Positions 10,428 to 19,825 of a DNA stretch of 64,000 nucleotides are shown in pieces. A model generated the notes under the pieces. The model had not been told where the DNA came from. It searched no databases and was given only the letters and a program-made list of their open reading frames with translations. The DNA comes from Stenotrophomonas sp. HITSZ_GD (GTDB lineage: Bacteria; Pseudomonadota; Gammaproteobacteria; Xanthomonadales; Xanthomonadaceae), in the NCBI RefSeq assembly GCF_029543105.1, contig NZ_JARQXB010000002.1, forward strand, positions 62,001 to 126,000. Direction: 5' to 3'. Each line of letters starts with the position of its first letter. The stretch's first letter is position 1. The position numbers and the translations under genes were made by a program.

Positions 10428-11444
10428 TCAGTCCGGGCGGCCGATGCCGTGGCGCTTGAGCATGCGGCCGAGGTGGCGGCGTTCGGTATCGGCCAGCGTG
10501 GCGGCCCGGCTGACGTTGTAGTTGGAGCGCGCCATCAGCTGGGTGAGGTAGCCCTGCTCGAAGCGATCGATGGCGCGTTGCTTGGCGTCCGCGAAGGACA
10601 GCACCCCTTCTTCGTGCGGCACGCTCGCCGGCGCGGGCGGGGCCAGCGCGCCGGCGGCAAACACGCTGCCGGCCGCGGCAACCAGGTCGTCCACGCCGAT
10701 CATCCCGCCGCCCACGCGCACGCAGGCGCGCAGGATCACGTTCTCCAGTTCGCGCACGTTGCCCGGCCAGTCGTGGCGTGCGAGCGCCTGCAGCGCGGCG
10801 GGGGTCCATTCGCAGGCGGGCAGGGCGAAGCGTTCGCGCAGGTCCGCGAGCAGGTGCAGCGCGAGCAGTGGCAGGTCGTGCCCGCGCTCGCGCAGCGGCG
10901 GCAGCGTGAGCTGCAGCGCGCCGAGCCGGTAGTAGAGGTCGCTGCGGAAACGGCCCTGCTCGATGGCCCGCGGCAGCGACGCGTTGGTCGCGGCCAGCAC
11001 GCGCACGTCGGCGGTGCGTACCGGGCGTTCGCCAACCACGCGGAACTCGCCGCTCTGCAGGAAGCGCAGCAGCGTGGTCTGCGCGTGCGCGGACAGCGAG
11101 TCCACTTCGTCGAGGAACAGCGTGCCGCCGCGCGCGAACTCCACCAGCCCCTGCTCGCTGCTGCGCGCATCGGTGAAGGCGCCGCGGCGGTGGCCGAACA
11201 GTTCGGCTTCCAGCAGGGTATCGGGCAGGGCGCCGCAATTGACCGGTACGAAAGGCTGGTCGCGCCGGGCGCTGGCGTAGTGCAGTTCGCGGGCGACCAG
11301 CTCCTTGCCGGTGCCCGTCTCGCCTTCGATCAGCACCGAGGCGTTGCAGCGCGCATAGCACTGCAACAACCCCTTGAGGTGACGCATGGGGGCCGAGTCG
11401 CCAACCATCGACGACATCGCCGGGTGTTCGCACTGGGGGGACAT
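10428..11444 (-). CDS. sigma-54-dependent transcriptional activator without receiver domain
   Basis: 338 aa from the ATG at 11444, which has a GGAG site 8 bp upstream; the longer open frame to 11597 lacks one. The protein is essentially the AAA+ sigma-54 interaction domain (Walker A GETGTGKE, Walker B GTLFLDEVDSL, FRSDLYYRL) followed by a Fis-type helix-turn-helix at the C-terminus (NYNVSRAATLADTERRHLGR). There is no N-terminal receiver, GAF or PAS domain. The sigma-54 contact loop reads GAFTDA rather than the canonical GAFTGA. Location, the adjacent sigma-54 promoter and the intervening terminator indicate that it switches on the injection-system operon. Without a sensor domain, control may come from its own expression or a partner protein. 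Confidence 0.92.
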   Translation of the reverse strand: MSPQCEHPAMSSMVGDSAPMRHLKGLLQCYARCNASVLIEGETGTGKELVARELHYASARRDQPFVPVNCGALPDTLLEAELFGHRRGAFTDARSSEQGLVEFARGGTLFLDEVDSLSAHAQTTLLRFLQSGEFRVVGERPVRTADVRVLAATNASLPRAIEQGRFRSDLYYRLGALQLTLPPLRERGHDLPLLALHLLADLRERFALPACEWTPAALQALARHDWPGNVRELENVILRACVRVGGGMIGVDDLVAAAGSVFAAGALAPPAPASVPHEEGVLSFADAKQRAIDRFEQGYLTQLMARSNYNVSRAATLADTERRHLGRMLKRHGIGRPD

Positions 11445-11636
11445 CGCTAGCTCCGTCTGTGGGTTGCTCCATGGGCGCCGCCCCGGGCACGGCATGGACC
11501 GGGCACGGGGGACGGCTCTTGGGGGAACGCACGAACGGCGAAAAATCCGGACAGGCTTTGGATGAACGGGAACAGGCACGGCCGGCGGGCTTGCCAAACT
11601 ACCTGCGAAAAATGCTCCAATCCATTGATATTGAAG

Positions 11637-11909
11637 CTACTTTCCGAAACCCTTGAGAAGCGACACCAGCACTTCGGCTTCGCGCTGCCGCTGCGCTTCG
11701 TCTGGCTCGGCGACCACGTGTTCGCCCAGGTGGCCCACCAGCACCTCCATCATCAGCGCATGCATGGCGCCCTTGGCGGCGGCGATCTGCACGAGCACGT
11801 CGCTGCAATCGGCGTCCTCCTGCAGGGCTTTCTCCAGGCCGGCGACCTGGCCGGCGATGCGGCGCAGGCGGGCGAGCAGGGCCTTCTTGTTGTGGGAAAC
11901 GTGCGACAT
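11637..11909 (-). CDS. CsoR/RcnR-family metal-responsive repressor (DmeR-like)
   Basis: 90 aa, all-helical CsoR/RcnR/FrmR family. The N-terminal HNKKALLARLRRIAGQVAGL helix binds DNA. His3, Cys35 (EDADC) and the MHALMMEVLVGH helix histidines match the ligand pattern of Ni/Co sensors such as RcnR. It is divergent from the DmeF-like exporter, with a palindromic ATACCC/GGGTAT operator between them, so it most likely represses the exporter until Co or Ni binds. Formaldehyde sensing (FrmR) is less likely given this neighbour. Confidence 0.88.
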   Translation of the reverse strand: MSHVSHNKKALLARLRRIAGQVAGLEKALQEDADCSDVLVQIAAAKGAMHALMMEVLVGHLGEHVVAEPDEAQRQREAEVLVSLLKGFGK

Positions 11910-11922
11910 GGGGTCGGACCCT

Positions 11923-11939
11923 ATACCCTAGGGGGGTAT
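11923..11939. promoter_or_regulatory. CsoR/RcnR-type operator
   Basis: ATACCC-TAGGG-GGGTAT, a G/C-tract inverted repeat like those bound by CsoR/RcnR repressors. It ends two bases before the exporter ATG at 11942, so bound repressor would cover the transcription or translation start itself. Confidence 0.7.
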
Positions 11940-11941
11940 CC

Positions 11942-13041
<1,100 letters not shown>

Positions 13042-13042
<1 letters not shown>

Positions 13043-13059
13043 CCCGCCGCCAGGCGGGC
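13042..13059 (+). terminator. hairpin after the metal exporter gene
   Basis: GCCCGCC-GCCA-GGCGGGC, a 7-bp GC stem starting at the stop codon. No clear T-run follows, so it may be a weak terminator or an RNA-stabilising hairpin. Confidence 0.45.
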
Positions 13060-13352
13060 CTCGGACAATTTGGCCGAGCCGGGACATCGCCCCCGTAAGA
13101 TTCCGTTACCGCTAACAGAATCAGGCACTTCCCGCGCGCCGCGCGTTGCGGCGCAACATCGTTTTCAGGGGAAAACGGCGATTCATGGCGAATTCATTGC
13201 AGATTTTTCGCAAAGTTTGACAACGCTGTCAGATTGCGATTCCAATCCGCCCCGAACTTATGAGTTCCAGCTATAGCCGCCCGTCGCGGCTATGGCGCGC
13301 ACACCGACGCAGCACCACAGCACGTCATCGCGACTCCGGGGAGGGAAGTTCC
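13043..13352. other. 310-bp intergenic region ahead of the TonB receptor
   Basis: There is no convincing gene. It contains the hairpin at the exporter end, an AT-richer stretch at 13160-13250 and the NagR-like box. It presumably carries the receptor promoter and a leader of about 100 bases. Confidence 0.6.
13218..13231 (+). promoter_or_regulatory. NagR-like LacI-family operator
   Basis: TGACAACGCTGTCA is a 14-bp interrupted palindrome that matches the core of the NagR box described in Xanthomonas (AATGACARCGYTGTCATT). It overlaps a TTGACA -35-like hexamer at 13217-13222, as expected for a repressor site. Confidence 0.6.
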
Positions 13353-16300
13353 ATGAAGCAAGTGCAGTTCGTACCCAAGAAGCGTGTCCTGGCATCGGCA
13401 TTGATGGTGGCCCTGGCGGGCCCGGCCTTTGCCCAGGACGCCAATCCGCAGACCACCGCCAACCAGGCCAGCACCGGCGCCACCGCCGCCTCGCAGGACC
13501 CGGCCACAACGCTGGATACGGTGCAGGTCACCGGTATCCGCGGCAGCCTCACCTCGTCGATGAACCTCAAGCGCGACGCGCAGGGTGTGGTCGACGGCAT
13601 CGTCGCCGAGGACATCGGCAAGTTCCCTGATTCCAACCTGGCCGAGTCGCTGCAGCGCATCTCCGGCGTGTCCATCGACCGCAGCAACGGCGAAGGCTCG
13701 CGCGTGACCGTGCGCGGCATGGGCCCGGACTTCAACCTGGTGCTGCTCAACGGCCGGCAGATGCCGACCTCGACCGGCAGCCGCGCGTTCGAGTTCAGCG
13801 ACCTGGCCTCCGAGTCGATCTCCGAGGTGGACGTCTACAAGACCAGCCGCGCGGACATCCCGACCGGCGGCATCGGCGCGACCATCAACATCCGCACCGC
13901 GCGGCCGCTCGACAACCCGGGCACGCACGCCAGCGCCGCCGCCAAGGGCGTGTGGGACACCTCCGACGACGACCTGCCGAGCCGCCTGAAGGGCAGCTCG
14001 GTGACGCCGGAGCTGTCGGGCATCTTCAGCACCACCTCGGCCGACGGCCAGTTCGGCCTGGGCATCAGCGGCAGCTACCAGGAGCGTGATTCCGGCTCGG
14101 CTTCGGCGTTCGTCGCCCCGGGCAACGGCTGGCGTCCGTTCATCGATACCCCGCGCGCCGACGGCCTCGGCGGCGGTTCGGCGCTGCCGCTGCCGGGCCA
14201 GCCGGGTTCGGAGAACATCACCAACCGTCCGGGCCCCAACGACGTGTATTCCATGCCGCAGAGCCTGGGCTACAGCGTCAACTCGGTCGAGCGCAAGCGC
14301 ACCAACGGCCAGGCCGTGCTGCAGTGGCGCCCGATCGACGAGCTGACCGCGACGCTGGACTACACCTATTCGGAGAACAAGATCCACACCCGTCGCAACG
14401 ACATGTCGGTGTGGTTCAACATGACCCCGAACCAGAGTTCGTGGACCTCCGGCTCGGGTTCCTCGCCGCTGTACTACGAAGAGCTGTACAACGGCAATTC
14501 GGACTTCGCCAACGGCGCGGGCGACTCGGCGGTCAAGCACGAGAACAAGTCGCTGGGCTTCAACGTCGAGTGGAAGGTCAGCGACCAGCTGACCCTGACC
14601 ATGGACTACCACGACTCCTCGGCGACCTCCACGCCGGACAGTCCGTATGGTTCGAGCAACACGCTCAGCGCCGCCGGCTTCTTCCGCGCCGGCAACATCG
14701 CCGACTTCAGCGGCGAGTTCCCGATCCTGACGCTGATCCTGCCCAACGGCATGACCGCGATCGACCCGGCGCAGATGCTGGTGACCGGCTCGGTGTTCAG
14801 CAACAACTACAACCGTGCCGAGATCCAGCAGTGGCAGGGCAGCGGTGAATTCGTGTTCGAGAACTACTCGAAGTTGAACTTCGGCGTGGCCTCGACCAAC
14901 TACCACAACCGCTCGGCCTTCACCAACGTGCAGCTGGACACCTGGGGCGGCGCCACCAGCGCGGCCGACTACCCGGACCAGGTGTGGCAGCTGGAGCACA
15001 TGGGCGATTACTTCGACCAGTTCGGCGGCGCGAGCAGCCCGAACTTCACCGACGACTTCTTCGGCTTCGACTTCGCCACCGTCCGCCAGCTGGCGGCCGA
15101 TGCGTGGGTGCGCGCGGGCAAGGGCAGCGCCGAGGACTACCTGGCCTCCTACGACTACACCGGCCAGCCGGTGCCGGGCAGCACGGCCAACCGCACCGTC
15201 GGCGACAGCCGCGTGCAGGAGAAGTCGCGCAGCGCGTACATCAGCTGGAGCAACACCTTCGACTGGGGCCTGCCGGTGAGCGTGGCGGCGGGCGTGCGCT
15301 ACGAGGAAACCAAGGTGCAGTCGCAGTCGCTGCAGCCGGCGCCGGTGGGCATCAACTGGGCCGGTGCCAACGAGTTCAACATCATCTACAACGGCTCGGA
15401 ATTCCGCCGCGATGATGGCGAATACAAGTACTGGCTGCCGAACCTGGACATCGGCGTGGACCTCACCGACTCGGTGAAGCTGCGCGCCAGCTACAGCGAG
15501 ACGCTGGGCCGCCCGAACTGGGGCGACCTGAACGCGGCGACCTCGCTGGGCGGCGTGGCCCGCTTCGACGGTGGCAGCGGTTCGTCCGGCAACCCGGGCC
15601 TGAAGCCGCTGGAGTCCTCGAACATCGACCTGTCGGTGGAGTGGTACTACGCCGACGCCAGCTACATGTCGCTGGGCTACTTCCACAAGAAGATCGACAA
15701 CTTCATCGCTGCCCAGACCAGCGTGCAGACCCCGTATGACAACGTGCATACGCCGGCCGGCGGCGCCTACTGGAACGCGGCGGTGGCCGCGGGTTGCGCC
15801 AGCACGGACCGTCCGTGCATCCGCGACTACATCTTCGACAACTTCGACGGCCAGCCAGGCGTCAACGCGGCCGCCGGCACCATCGTGGGCCAGCCGGGCG
15901 ACCCGGTCATCCCGTTCAACCTGTCCCAGCCGGTCAACAACCGCTCCGACAAGCTGGACGGCTGGGAGTTCAACATCCAGCACATGTTCGGCGAATCGGG
16001 CTTCGGCCTGGCGGCGAACTACACCTGGGTGGATTCGGGCCTGACCTACAACAACGGTGCGCTGGGCACGCAGTTCGCCCTCACCGGCCTGAGCGACTCG
16101 GCCAACTTCGTGGCGTTCTACGAGAAGTACGGCTGGTCGATCCGCGCGGCGTACAACTGGCGTGACGAGTTCCTCAACGCGCTCGGCGACGGCAAGGGTT
16201 CCAACCCGCTGTACACCGAGGCCTACGGCCAGCTCGACATGAACATCAGCTACGACGTGACCGATTACCTGACGCTCTCGCTGGAAGGCATCAACATCAC

Positions 16301-16400
16301 CAACGAGACCACCCGGGTGCACGGCCGCAATTCGAAGCAGCTGTATTCGGTGGATCAGCTGGGGCCGCGCTACATGTTCGGCCTGCGCTACAAGTTCTGA
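13353..16400 (+). CDS. TonB-dependent outer-membrane receptor
   Basis: 1015 aa from the ATG at 13353, which has a GGGGAGGGAAG site; an upstream in-frame ATG at 13260 would bury the signal peptide. A signal peptide ends near residue 27 (GPAFA-QD). A TonB-box-like segment (TLDTVQVTGIRGSL) follows, then the plug (EDIGKFPDSNLAESLQRISGV) and a 22-strand barrel ending in an aromatic-terminated strand (MFGLRYKF). This is the large carbohydrate-type receptor class of Xanthomonadaceae and Caulobacter. The halogenase/SapC/hydrolase genes downstream and the NagR-like box upstream suggest uptake of an oligosaccharide, perhaps amino-sugar-containing. The substrate is inferred. Confidence 0.93.
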   Translation: MKQVQFVPKKRVLASALMVALAGPAFAQDANPQTTANQASTGATAASQDPATTLDTVQVTGIRGSLTSSMNLKRDAQGVVDGIVAEDIGKFPDSNLAESLQRISGVSIDRSNGEGSRVTVRGMGPDFNLVLLNGRQMPTSTGSRAFEFSDLASESISEVDVYKTSRADIPTGGIGATINIRTARPLDNPGTHASAAAKGVWDTSDDDLPSRLKGSSVTPELSGIFSTTSADGQFGLGISGSYQERDSGSASAFVAPGNGWRPFIDTPRADGLGGGSALPLPGQPGSENITNRPGPNDVYSMPQSLGYSVNSVERKRTNGQAVLQWRPIDELTATLDYTYSENKIHTRRNDMSVWFNMTPNQSSWTSGSGSSPLYYEELYNGNSDFANGAGDSAVKHENKSLGFNVEWKVSDQLTLTMDYHDSSATSTPDSPYGSSNTLSAAGFFRAGNIADFSGEFPILTLILPNGMTAIDPAQMLVTGSVFSNNYNRAEIQQWQGSGEFVFENYSKLNFGVASTNYHNRSAFTNVQLDTWGGATSAADYPDQVWQLEHMGDYFDQFGGASSPNFTDDFFGFDFATVRQLAADAWVRAGKGSAEDYLASYDYTGQPVPGSTANRTVGDSRVQEKSRSAYISWSNTFDWGLPVSVAAGVRYEETKVQSQSLQPAPVGINWAGANEFNIIYNGSEFRRDDGEYKYWLPNLDIGVDLTDSVKLRASYSETLGRPNWGDLNAATSLGGVARFDGGSGSSGNPGLKPLESSNIDLSVEWYYADASYMSLGYFHKKIDNFIAAQTSVQTPYDNVHTPAGGAYWNAAVAAGCASTDRPCIRDYIFDNFDGQPGVNAAAGTIVGQPGDPVIPFNLSQPVNNRSDKLDGWEFNIQHMFGESGFGLAANYTWVDSGLTYNNGALGTQFALTGLSDSANFVAFYEKYGWSIRAAYNWRDEFLNALGDGKGSNPLYTEAYGQLDMNISYDVTDYLTLSLEGINITNETTRVHGRNSKQLYSVDQLGPRYMFGLRYKF

Positions 16401-16457
16401 TCCCGCCCGGCCTGTCGCGGCGGGCCCGCCCCTCCAGACCGCCGCTGCCAGGGCGCG

Positions 16458-16485
16458 GGCCGGAGGTCCGAAAGGACCTCCGGCC
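16458..16485 (+). terminator. 12-bp GAAA-tetraloop hairpin after the receptor gene
   Basis: A perfect 12-bp stem closed by a GAAA loop, followed by TTCGCTTGT. It lies between the receptor stop and the first halogenase and probably ends a fraction of transcripts or protects the receptor mRNA, lowering downstream expression. Confidence 0.6.
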
Positions 16486-16524
16486 TTCGCTTGTCCGGCC
16501 TGACGAAGTTGCAAGAGGTCCGTC

Positions 16525-18081
16525 TTGACCCATTCCATCCGACACGTGGTCATCCTCGGCGGCGGTTCGGCCGGCTGGCTGACCGCCGGCGTGCTGGCCG
16601 CCGAGCATGGCGGCCCCGGCGCCGACGACCTGCGCATCACCGTGATCGAATCGCCCGACGTGCCGATCATCGGCGTGGGCGAGGGCACCTGGCCCACGAT
16701 GCGCGACACCCTGCGCCGCATCGGCGTGAGCGAGGCCGATTTCATCCGCGAATGCGAAGGCGCCTTCAAGCAAGGCTCGCAGTTCGTGGACTGGACCGAT
16801 GCCGGCCCGAACGACACCTACTACCACCCGTTCCACCTGCCCGGCGGCTACGACCAGGCCGACCTGATCGGCGGTTGGCGCCAGCATCATCCCAACGCCC
16901 AGTTCGACCACCTGGTCTGCGCGCAGCCGCACCTGTGCGATGCGAACAAGGGGCCCAAGCAGTTCGCCACGCCCGAGTACGCGGCGGTGGCCAACTACGC
17001 CTATCACCTGGATGCCGCCAAGCTCGGCGGCTTCCTGCGCAAGCACTGCGTCTCGCGGCTGAACGTGCGCCACGTGCCCGACCTGGTCACCGAGGTGCGC
17101 TCGCACGAGAACGGCGACATCGCCGCGCTGCGCACGCGCGAGCACGGCGACATCGCCGGCGACCTGTTCATCGACTGCACCGGCCTGCGCGCACTGCTCA
17201 TCGGCCAGCACCTGGGCGAGCCGCTGCTGCCGCAGCAGCACCTGCTGTTCAACGACCGCGCCATTCCCACCCAGGTTCCTTACACCGAACCGCGCGCGCC
17301 GATCGCCTGCCAGACGATCTCCACCGCGCAGAAGTTCGGCTGGATCTGGGACATCGGCCTGCAGGGCCGGCGCGGCATCGGCCATGTCTACTCCAGCGCC
17401 TACGGCAGCGAGCAGGATGCGCACGACGCGCTGGTGCGCTACATCGTGCGTACCGGCGGGCGCGAGCAGGACATCACCTGGGTGCCGCGCGTGCGCATCG
17501 AGCCGGGCTACCGCCTGCGCCCGTGGCGCAACAACTGCGTGGCGGTGGGGCTGTCCAGCGGCTTCCTCGAACCGCTGGAAGCCAGCTCGCTGGTGCTGGT
17601 TGAGCTGGCCGCGGCGATGATCGCCGATCAGTTCCCGGCCACCCGCGACACCATGGACATCCTCGCCGGTCGCTTCAACGACACCTTCCGCTACCGTTGG
17701 GAGCGGGTGGTGGACTTCCTCAAGCTGCACTACGTGCTCAGCCGGCGCGAGGATTCGGATTACTGGCGCGACCACCGCCGCGAGGACACCTGGCCCGAGC
17801 GCCTGCGCGAACTGCTGTCGCTGTGGCGCTACCAGCCGCCCTCGCGCTACGACCTGTACCGTATCGAGGAGGTCTTCCCCTGGGCGAGCTACCAGTACAT
17901 CCTCTACGGCATGGGCTTCGTGCCGCAGCGCACGGCGGGCACGGTGCAGGCGGCGGCGATCCAGCGTGCCGAGCGCTGTTTCCGCCAGACCGCCGAACAG
18001 ACCGCGCGCATGCTCTCCGCGTTGCCCGGCCACCGCGAATTGATCGACCACATCCGCGCGCGCGGCCTGCCGCGCGTGTGA
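16525..18081 (+). CDS. flavin-dependent (tryptophan-type) halogenase, divergent active-site motif
   Basis: 518 aa, TTG start with AAGAGG six bases upstream. The FAD-binding GGGSAGWLTAG motif is at residues ~12-22 and an active-site-type lysine lies in FKQGSQF. The conserved W-x-W-x-I-P motif of flavin halogenases reads GWIWDIG here, with Gly in place of Pro. DLFIDCTGLRALLIG and SSGFLEPLEASSL match the family. Members would oxidise halide with FADH2 and O2 and need a flavin reductase. Homologues sit beside TonB receptors in Xanthomonadaceae, where the natural substrate is unknown. It is 16 bp before sapC and is the first gene after the receptor hairpin. Confidence 0.85.
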   Translation: MTHSIRHVVILGGGSAGWLTAGVLAAEHGGPGADDLRITVIESPDVPIIGVGEGTWPTMRDTLRRIGVSEADFIRECEGAFKQGSQFVDWTDAGPNDTYYHPFHLPGGYDQADLIGGWRQHHPNAQFDHLVCAQPHLCDANKGPKQFATPEYAAVANYAYHLDAAKLGGFLRKHCVSRLNVRHVPDLVTEVRSHENGDIAALRTREHGDIAGDLFIDCTGLRALLIGQHLGEPLLPQQHLLFNDRAIPTQVPYTEPRAPIACQTISTAQKFGWIWDIGLQGRRGIGHVYSSAYGSEQDAHDALVRYIVRTGGREQDITWVPRVRIEPGYRLRPWRNNCVAVGLSSGFLEPLEASSLVLVELAAAMIADQFPATRDTMDILAGRFNDTFRYRWERVVDFLKLHYVLSRREDSDYWRDHRREDTWPERLRELLSLWRYQPPSRYDLYRIEEVFPWASYQYILYGMGFVPQRTAGTVQAAAIQRAERCFRQTAEQTARMLSALPGHRELIDHIRARGLPRV

Positions 18082-18097
18082 TCAGCCAAGAAGACCG

Positions 18098-18814
18098 ATG
18101 ACCCGCCACGTCCCGCTCAACAACGTCGACCACCACGCGCTGCGCATCGATACCCGCCGCATTCCCGGCCTGGGCGACGACGTGATGTCCGTGCTGACCT
18201 TTCCCGGCGAGTTCCGCCAGTTGCAGGCGCATTACCCGATCGTCTTCCACAAGGATGCCGACGGCGCGTTCCATCCGCTGGCGCTGCTGGGCCTGCGCGA
18301 GCACGAGAACCTGTTCCTGGACGAGACCGGCTGGAGCGCCGGCTACGTGCCGCTGGCGATCGAGCGCAAGCCGTTCCTGATCGGCAGCGCCAGCGGCGAG
18401 CCCACGGTGCACGTGGACCTGGACAGCCCGCGCATCGCCGAGGCGGGGGCGCCCGGCGAGGCGGTGTTCAAGGAATTCGGCGGCAACACGCCTTATCTGG
18501 AGCGGATCAGCTCGGTGCTGCGCGCCCTGCACGAGGGGCTGCAGCAGAACCCGGGCTTCACCGCGCTGCTGCTGTCCCTGGACCTGCTGGAGCCGTTCGC
18601 GCTGGACGCGCGCCTGCGTGACGGCACGCCGCTGCGCGTGGAGGGGCTGTACACGATCCACGAGGAACGCCTGCGCGAGCTCGACGGCGCCACCCTGGAG
18701 CGGCTCAACCGCAGCGGCGCGCTGGAAGCCCTGCATATGGTGATCGCTTCGGGCGCGCATTTCCGCGAGCTGATCGAACGCACCGAGCGCCGCCGTGCTG
18801 CCGATCGCCACTAA
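18098..18814 (+). CDS. SapC family protein
   Basis: 238 aa, a soluble protein with the SapC pattern: ...HYPIVFHKDADGAFHPLALLGLREHENLFLDE... then GWSAGYVPLAIERKPF near residues 75-90. The name comes from a Campylobacter S-layer-linked protein, but in this context SapC genes always accompany TonB receptors and halogenases and the biochemical role is not known. AAGAAGA lies just before the ATG. The 3' end overlaps the GTG start of the next gene by 20 bp. Confidence 0.82.
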   Translation: MTRHVPLNNVDHHALRIDTRRIPGLGDDVMSVLTFPGEFRQLQAHYPIVFHKDADGAFHPLALLGLREHENLFLDETGWSAGYVPLAIERKPFLIGSASGEPTVHVDLDSPRIAEAGAPGEAVFKEFGGNTPYLERISSVLRALHEGLQQNPGFTALLLSLDLLEPFALDARLRDGTPLRVEGLYTIHEERLRELDGATLERLNRSGALEALHMVIASGAHFRELIERTERRRAADRH

Positions 18815-19811
18815 GGTGCGCGAGGTCCGCGGGCTCGACCCGCGGGCGCTGCCCGACGACCTGCTCGCCTCGCCCGAACCGCTGCTGCTGCGCGGCCTGG
18901 TGAGAGAATGGCCGCTGGTGCGGGCCGGGCTGCAGTCGCCGCGCGCGGCCATCGACTACCTGCGCCGCTTCGCCCGAACCGAGGCCCAGGTGGCCGTGCT
19001 GGTGGCACCGCCGCAGGTGGCCGGGCGCTACTTCTACAACGATGCGCTCACCGGCTTCAATTTCCGCACCGAGCGCCCGCCGCTGGGCGCGATGCTCGAT
19101 GCGATGGAGCGCCACCTCGACGACGCCCAGCCGCCCTCGCTGTACATGGGCTCGACCACGGTGGACACCTACCTGCCGGGCCTGCGCGAGGAGAACGACC
19201 TGGACCTGTCCACGCGCGACCCGTTGTTCAGCGTGTGGGTCGGCAACCGCACCCGTATTGCCGCGCACCAGGACGTGCCGGACAACATCGCCTGCGTGGC
19301 CGTCGGCCACCGGCGCTTCACCGTGTTCCCGCCCGACCAGCTGCGCAACCTGTACATCGGCCCGCTCGACCTCACGCCCGCCGGCCAGCCCGTGAGCCTG
19401 GTGGACTTCGCCGCGCCCGACCCCGCGCGCTTCCCGCGCTTTGCCGAGGCGCTGGCGCACGCGCAGGTGGCCGAACTCGAACCTGGCGACGCGATCTTCA
19501 TCCCCAGCCTGTGGTGGCACCACGTCGAGGGCCTGGACAGCTTCAACGTGCTGCTCAACTACTGGTGGCGGCGCACGCCGGCGTACATGGATTCGCCGAT
19601 GAACGCACTGATGCTGGCGCTGATGAGCGTGCGCGACCTGCCCGCGGAGCAGCGCGCCGCCTGGCAGGAGATCTTCCGCCACTACGTGTTCGAACCGGAC
19701 GCCGACACCGCCGGCCACATTCCCGAGTCCGCCCGGCGCACGCTGGCCCCGATGACGCCCGAGGTTGCGCGCGAACTGCGCGCGCGCCTGCTGCAACGCC
19801 TCAACCGCTGA
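18795..19811 (+). CDS. cupin-like / JmjC-fold putative Fe(II) dioxygenase
   Basis: 338 aa from GTG 18795 (an in-frame GTG at 18816 is an alternative). The Fe(II)-binding H-x-D pair is in AAHQDVPDNIAC near residue 157, and the distal His is in SLWWHHVEGL near 240, the layout of cupin_8/JmjC hydroxylases. FRTERPPLGAM and FPPDQLRNLYIGPL are typical of the version in TonB-receptor loci (Pass1-related in Xanthomonas literature). It may hydroxylate a protein or glycan product of this locus. It is followed after 14 bp by the second halogenase. Confidence 0.8.
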   Translation: MLPIATKVREVRGLDPRALPDDLLASPEPLLLRGLVREWPLVRAGLQSPRAAIDYLRRFARTEAQVAVLVAPPQVAGRYFYNDALTGFNFRTERPPLGAMLDAMERHLDDAQPPSLYMGSTTVDTYLPGLREENDLDLSTRDPLFSVWVGNRTRIAAHQDVPDNIACVAVGHRRFTVFPPDQLRNLYIGPLDLTPAGQPVSLVDFAAPDPARFPRFAEALAHAQVAELEPGDAIFIPSLWWHHVEGLDSFNVLLNYWWRRTPAYMDSPMNALMLALMSVRDLPAEQRAAWQEIFRHYVFEPDADTAGHIPESARRTLAPMTPEVARELRARLLQRLNR

Positions 19812-19825
19812 AGGATTTTCCGCGC

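Noticed and set aside
8220..11450. 1076-codon plus-strand open frame across the sheath and activator genes
   Set aside because: It is antisense to two clear proteins in different frames; a GC-rich shadow.
13217..13245. Canonical sigma-70 promoter for the TonB receptor
   Set aside because: TTGACA is present, but no convincing TATAAT follows at 16-18 bp (TTCCAA only), so only the operator was listed.
13290..16817. 1175-codon minus-strand frame opposite the TonB receptor
   Set aside because: Composition artefact of high-GC third positions; the receptor on the plus strand has signal peptide, plug and barrel motifs.
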